DNA from: Streptomyces nigra
GTDB taxonomy: Bacteria; Actinomycetota; Actinomycetes; Streptomycetales; Streptomycetaceae
Direction: 5' to 3'
Assembly (NCBI RefSeq): GCF_003074055.1
Contig: NZ_CP029043.1
Coordinates: forward strand, 806,001-870,000
DNA length: 64,000 bases
Part shown: one piece after another, positions 63,802-64,000 of the stretch
Numbering within the stretch: the first letter of the stretch is position 1
Layout: each line of letters opens with the position of its first letter
Notes under the pieces: model-generated
The model's input: the letters and a program-made list of their open reading frames with translations, nothing else
The model's database searches: none
Told to the model about the DNA's origin: nothing
Position numbers and translations under genes: made by a program

Positions 63802-63894
63802 TCACTCACACGAGTGAGCGAGTTGTCCACAAGTCGCGGGCCGTCCACGGAAACCGGATCAGCCCTTCTGCCTGGTGGTTCGGGGCCGTACCTT
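63802..63894 (+). promoter_or_regulatory. Palindrome, DnaA box and promoter of a gene beyond the window
   Basis: After the ROK stop, TCACTCacacGAGTGA (63802-63817) is a perfect 6-4-6 palindrome, followed by TTGTCCACA (63823-63831), the Streptomyces DnaA-box consensus, and TACCTT (63889-63894) as a possible -10. The last bases, GAGAAAGGCGGTTC, look like a ribosome site, so the downstream gene should start just past the window. The palindrome may be an operator for that gene. Confidence 0.5.
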
Positions 63895-64000
63895 GATTCA
63901 CACGCCGCCCGCACGGGCCGGGTGAGGAACCCGGGCGGGCGTCGCCCTCTCCTCTCCTCTGGGCTCCCGCCCACACCCCACCCCTTGAGAAAGGCGGTTC

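Overview
The window is a very GC-rich (about 72%) actinobacterial chromosome segment with G/C-biased third codon positions, frequent GTG starts, many leaderless promoters and gene families typical of Streptomyces: a conservon (cvn) signalling operon, DUF5709, DUF5997, DUF6397, a c-di-AMP (ydaO) riboswitch ahead of a cell-wall-hydrolase-like gene, and TgmA/TgmB graspetide genes. From memory, and unverified, the gene order from ung to xylA-xylB-ROK resembles the SCO1114 to SCO1171 part of S. coelicolor. I found no tRNA, rRNA, insertion sequence, prophage or CRISPR array. This looks like ordinary chromosome with a few accessory modules.

Region by region. 0-9 kb: an ArsR regulator (cut by the window edge) divergent from an Old Yellow Enzyme homologue with twin palindromes between them; a PaaX-family regulator divergent from an AidB-type acyl-CoA dehydrogenase; an Rv1733c-like membrane protein whose 3' end sits in a perfect 49-bp tandem duplication; a BNR beta-propeller protein; ung overlapping a BadF-type kinase; a CbiX-like protein without the usual chelatase histidines. 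9-14 kb: a lactonase, a FUSC transporter divergent from an Lrp regulator, a HAD hydrolase with a 3' frameshift, and a LysR sensor domain without HTH divergent from DUF5997. 14-18 kb: the paaABCDE phenylacetyl-CoA epoxidase operon behind a TetR-type operator. 18-20 kb: the riboswitch and a repeat-rich NlpC/P60 protein that has lost its catalytic cysteine. 20-25 kb: graspetide precursor and ATP-grasp maturase, an MFS exporter and a berberine-bridge-type flavoprotein, all on one strand.

25-34 kb: an ECF sigma factor with a His/Met-rich membrane protein upstream, a DUF998 protein, several small enzymes, an MltG-like lytic transglycosylase, an ABC exporter under a divergent MarR regulator, and an L,D-transpeptidase lipoprotein. 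34-43 kb: an asymmetric heterodimeric ABC exporter ending in a 28-bp-stem terminator, DUF5709, type-B ribosomal protein L31, a DUF457-like membrane protein, a Ski2-like helicase and a TesB thioesterase. 43-51 kb: DUF6397, a solo roadblock protein, an F420/PPOX oxidoreductase, and the cvn operon (MHYT, cvnA, cvnB, cvnC, then a 224-nt gap with an inverted repeat, cvnD). 51-60 kb: a methyltransferase, two unknown proteins, a secreted esterase, a small membrane protein, and an SNF2 ATPase overlapping a SWIM zinc-finger protein. 60-64 kb: xylA divergent from xylB and a ROK repressor, then the promoter region of a gene beyond the window.

Working links: paaABCDE opens the ring of phenylacetyl-CoA; xylA and xylB convert xylose to xylulose 5-phosphate under the ROK regulator; the cvn genes form a membrane-kinase/GTPase relay; TgmB should form ester links in TgmA. 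The strongest leads are the graspetide locus, the catalytically dead riboswitch-controlled NlpC/P60 protein with 16 nine-residue repeats, and the MHYT-linked conservon with an internal hairpin.
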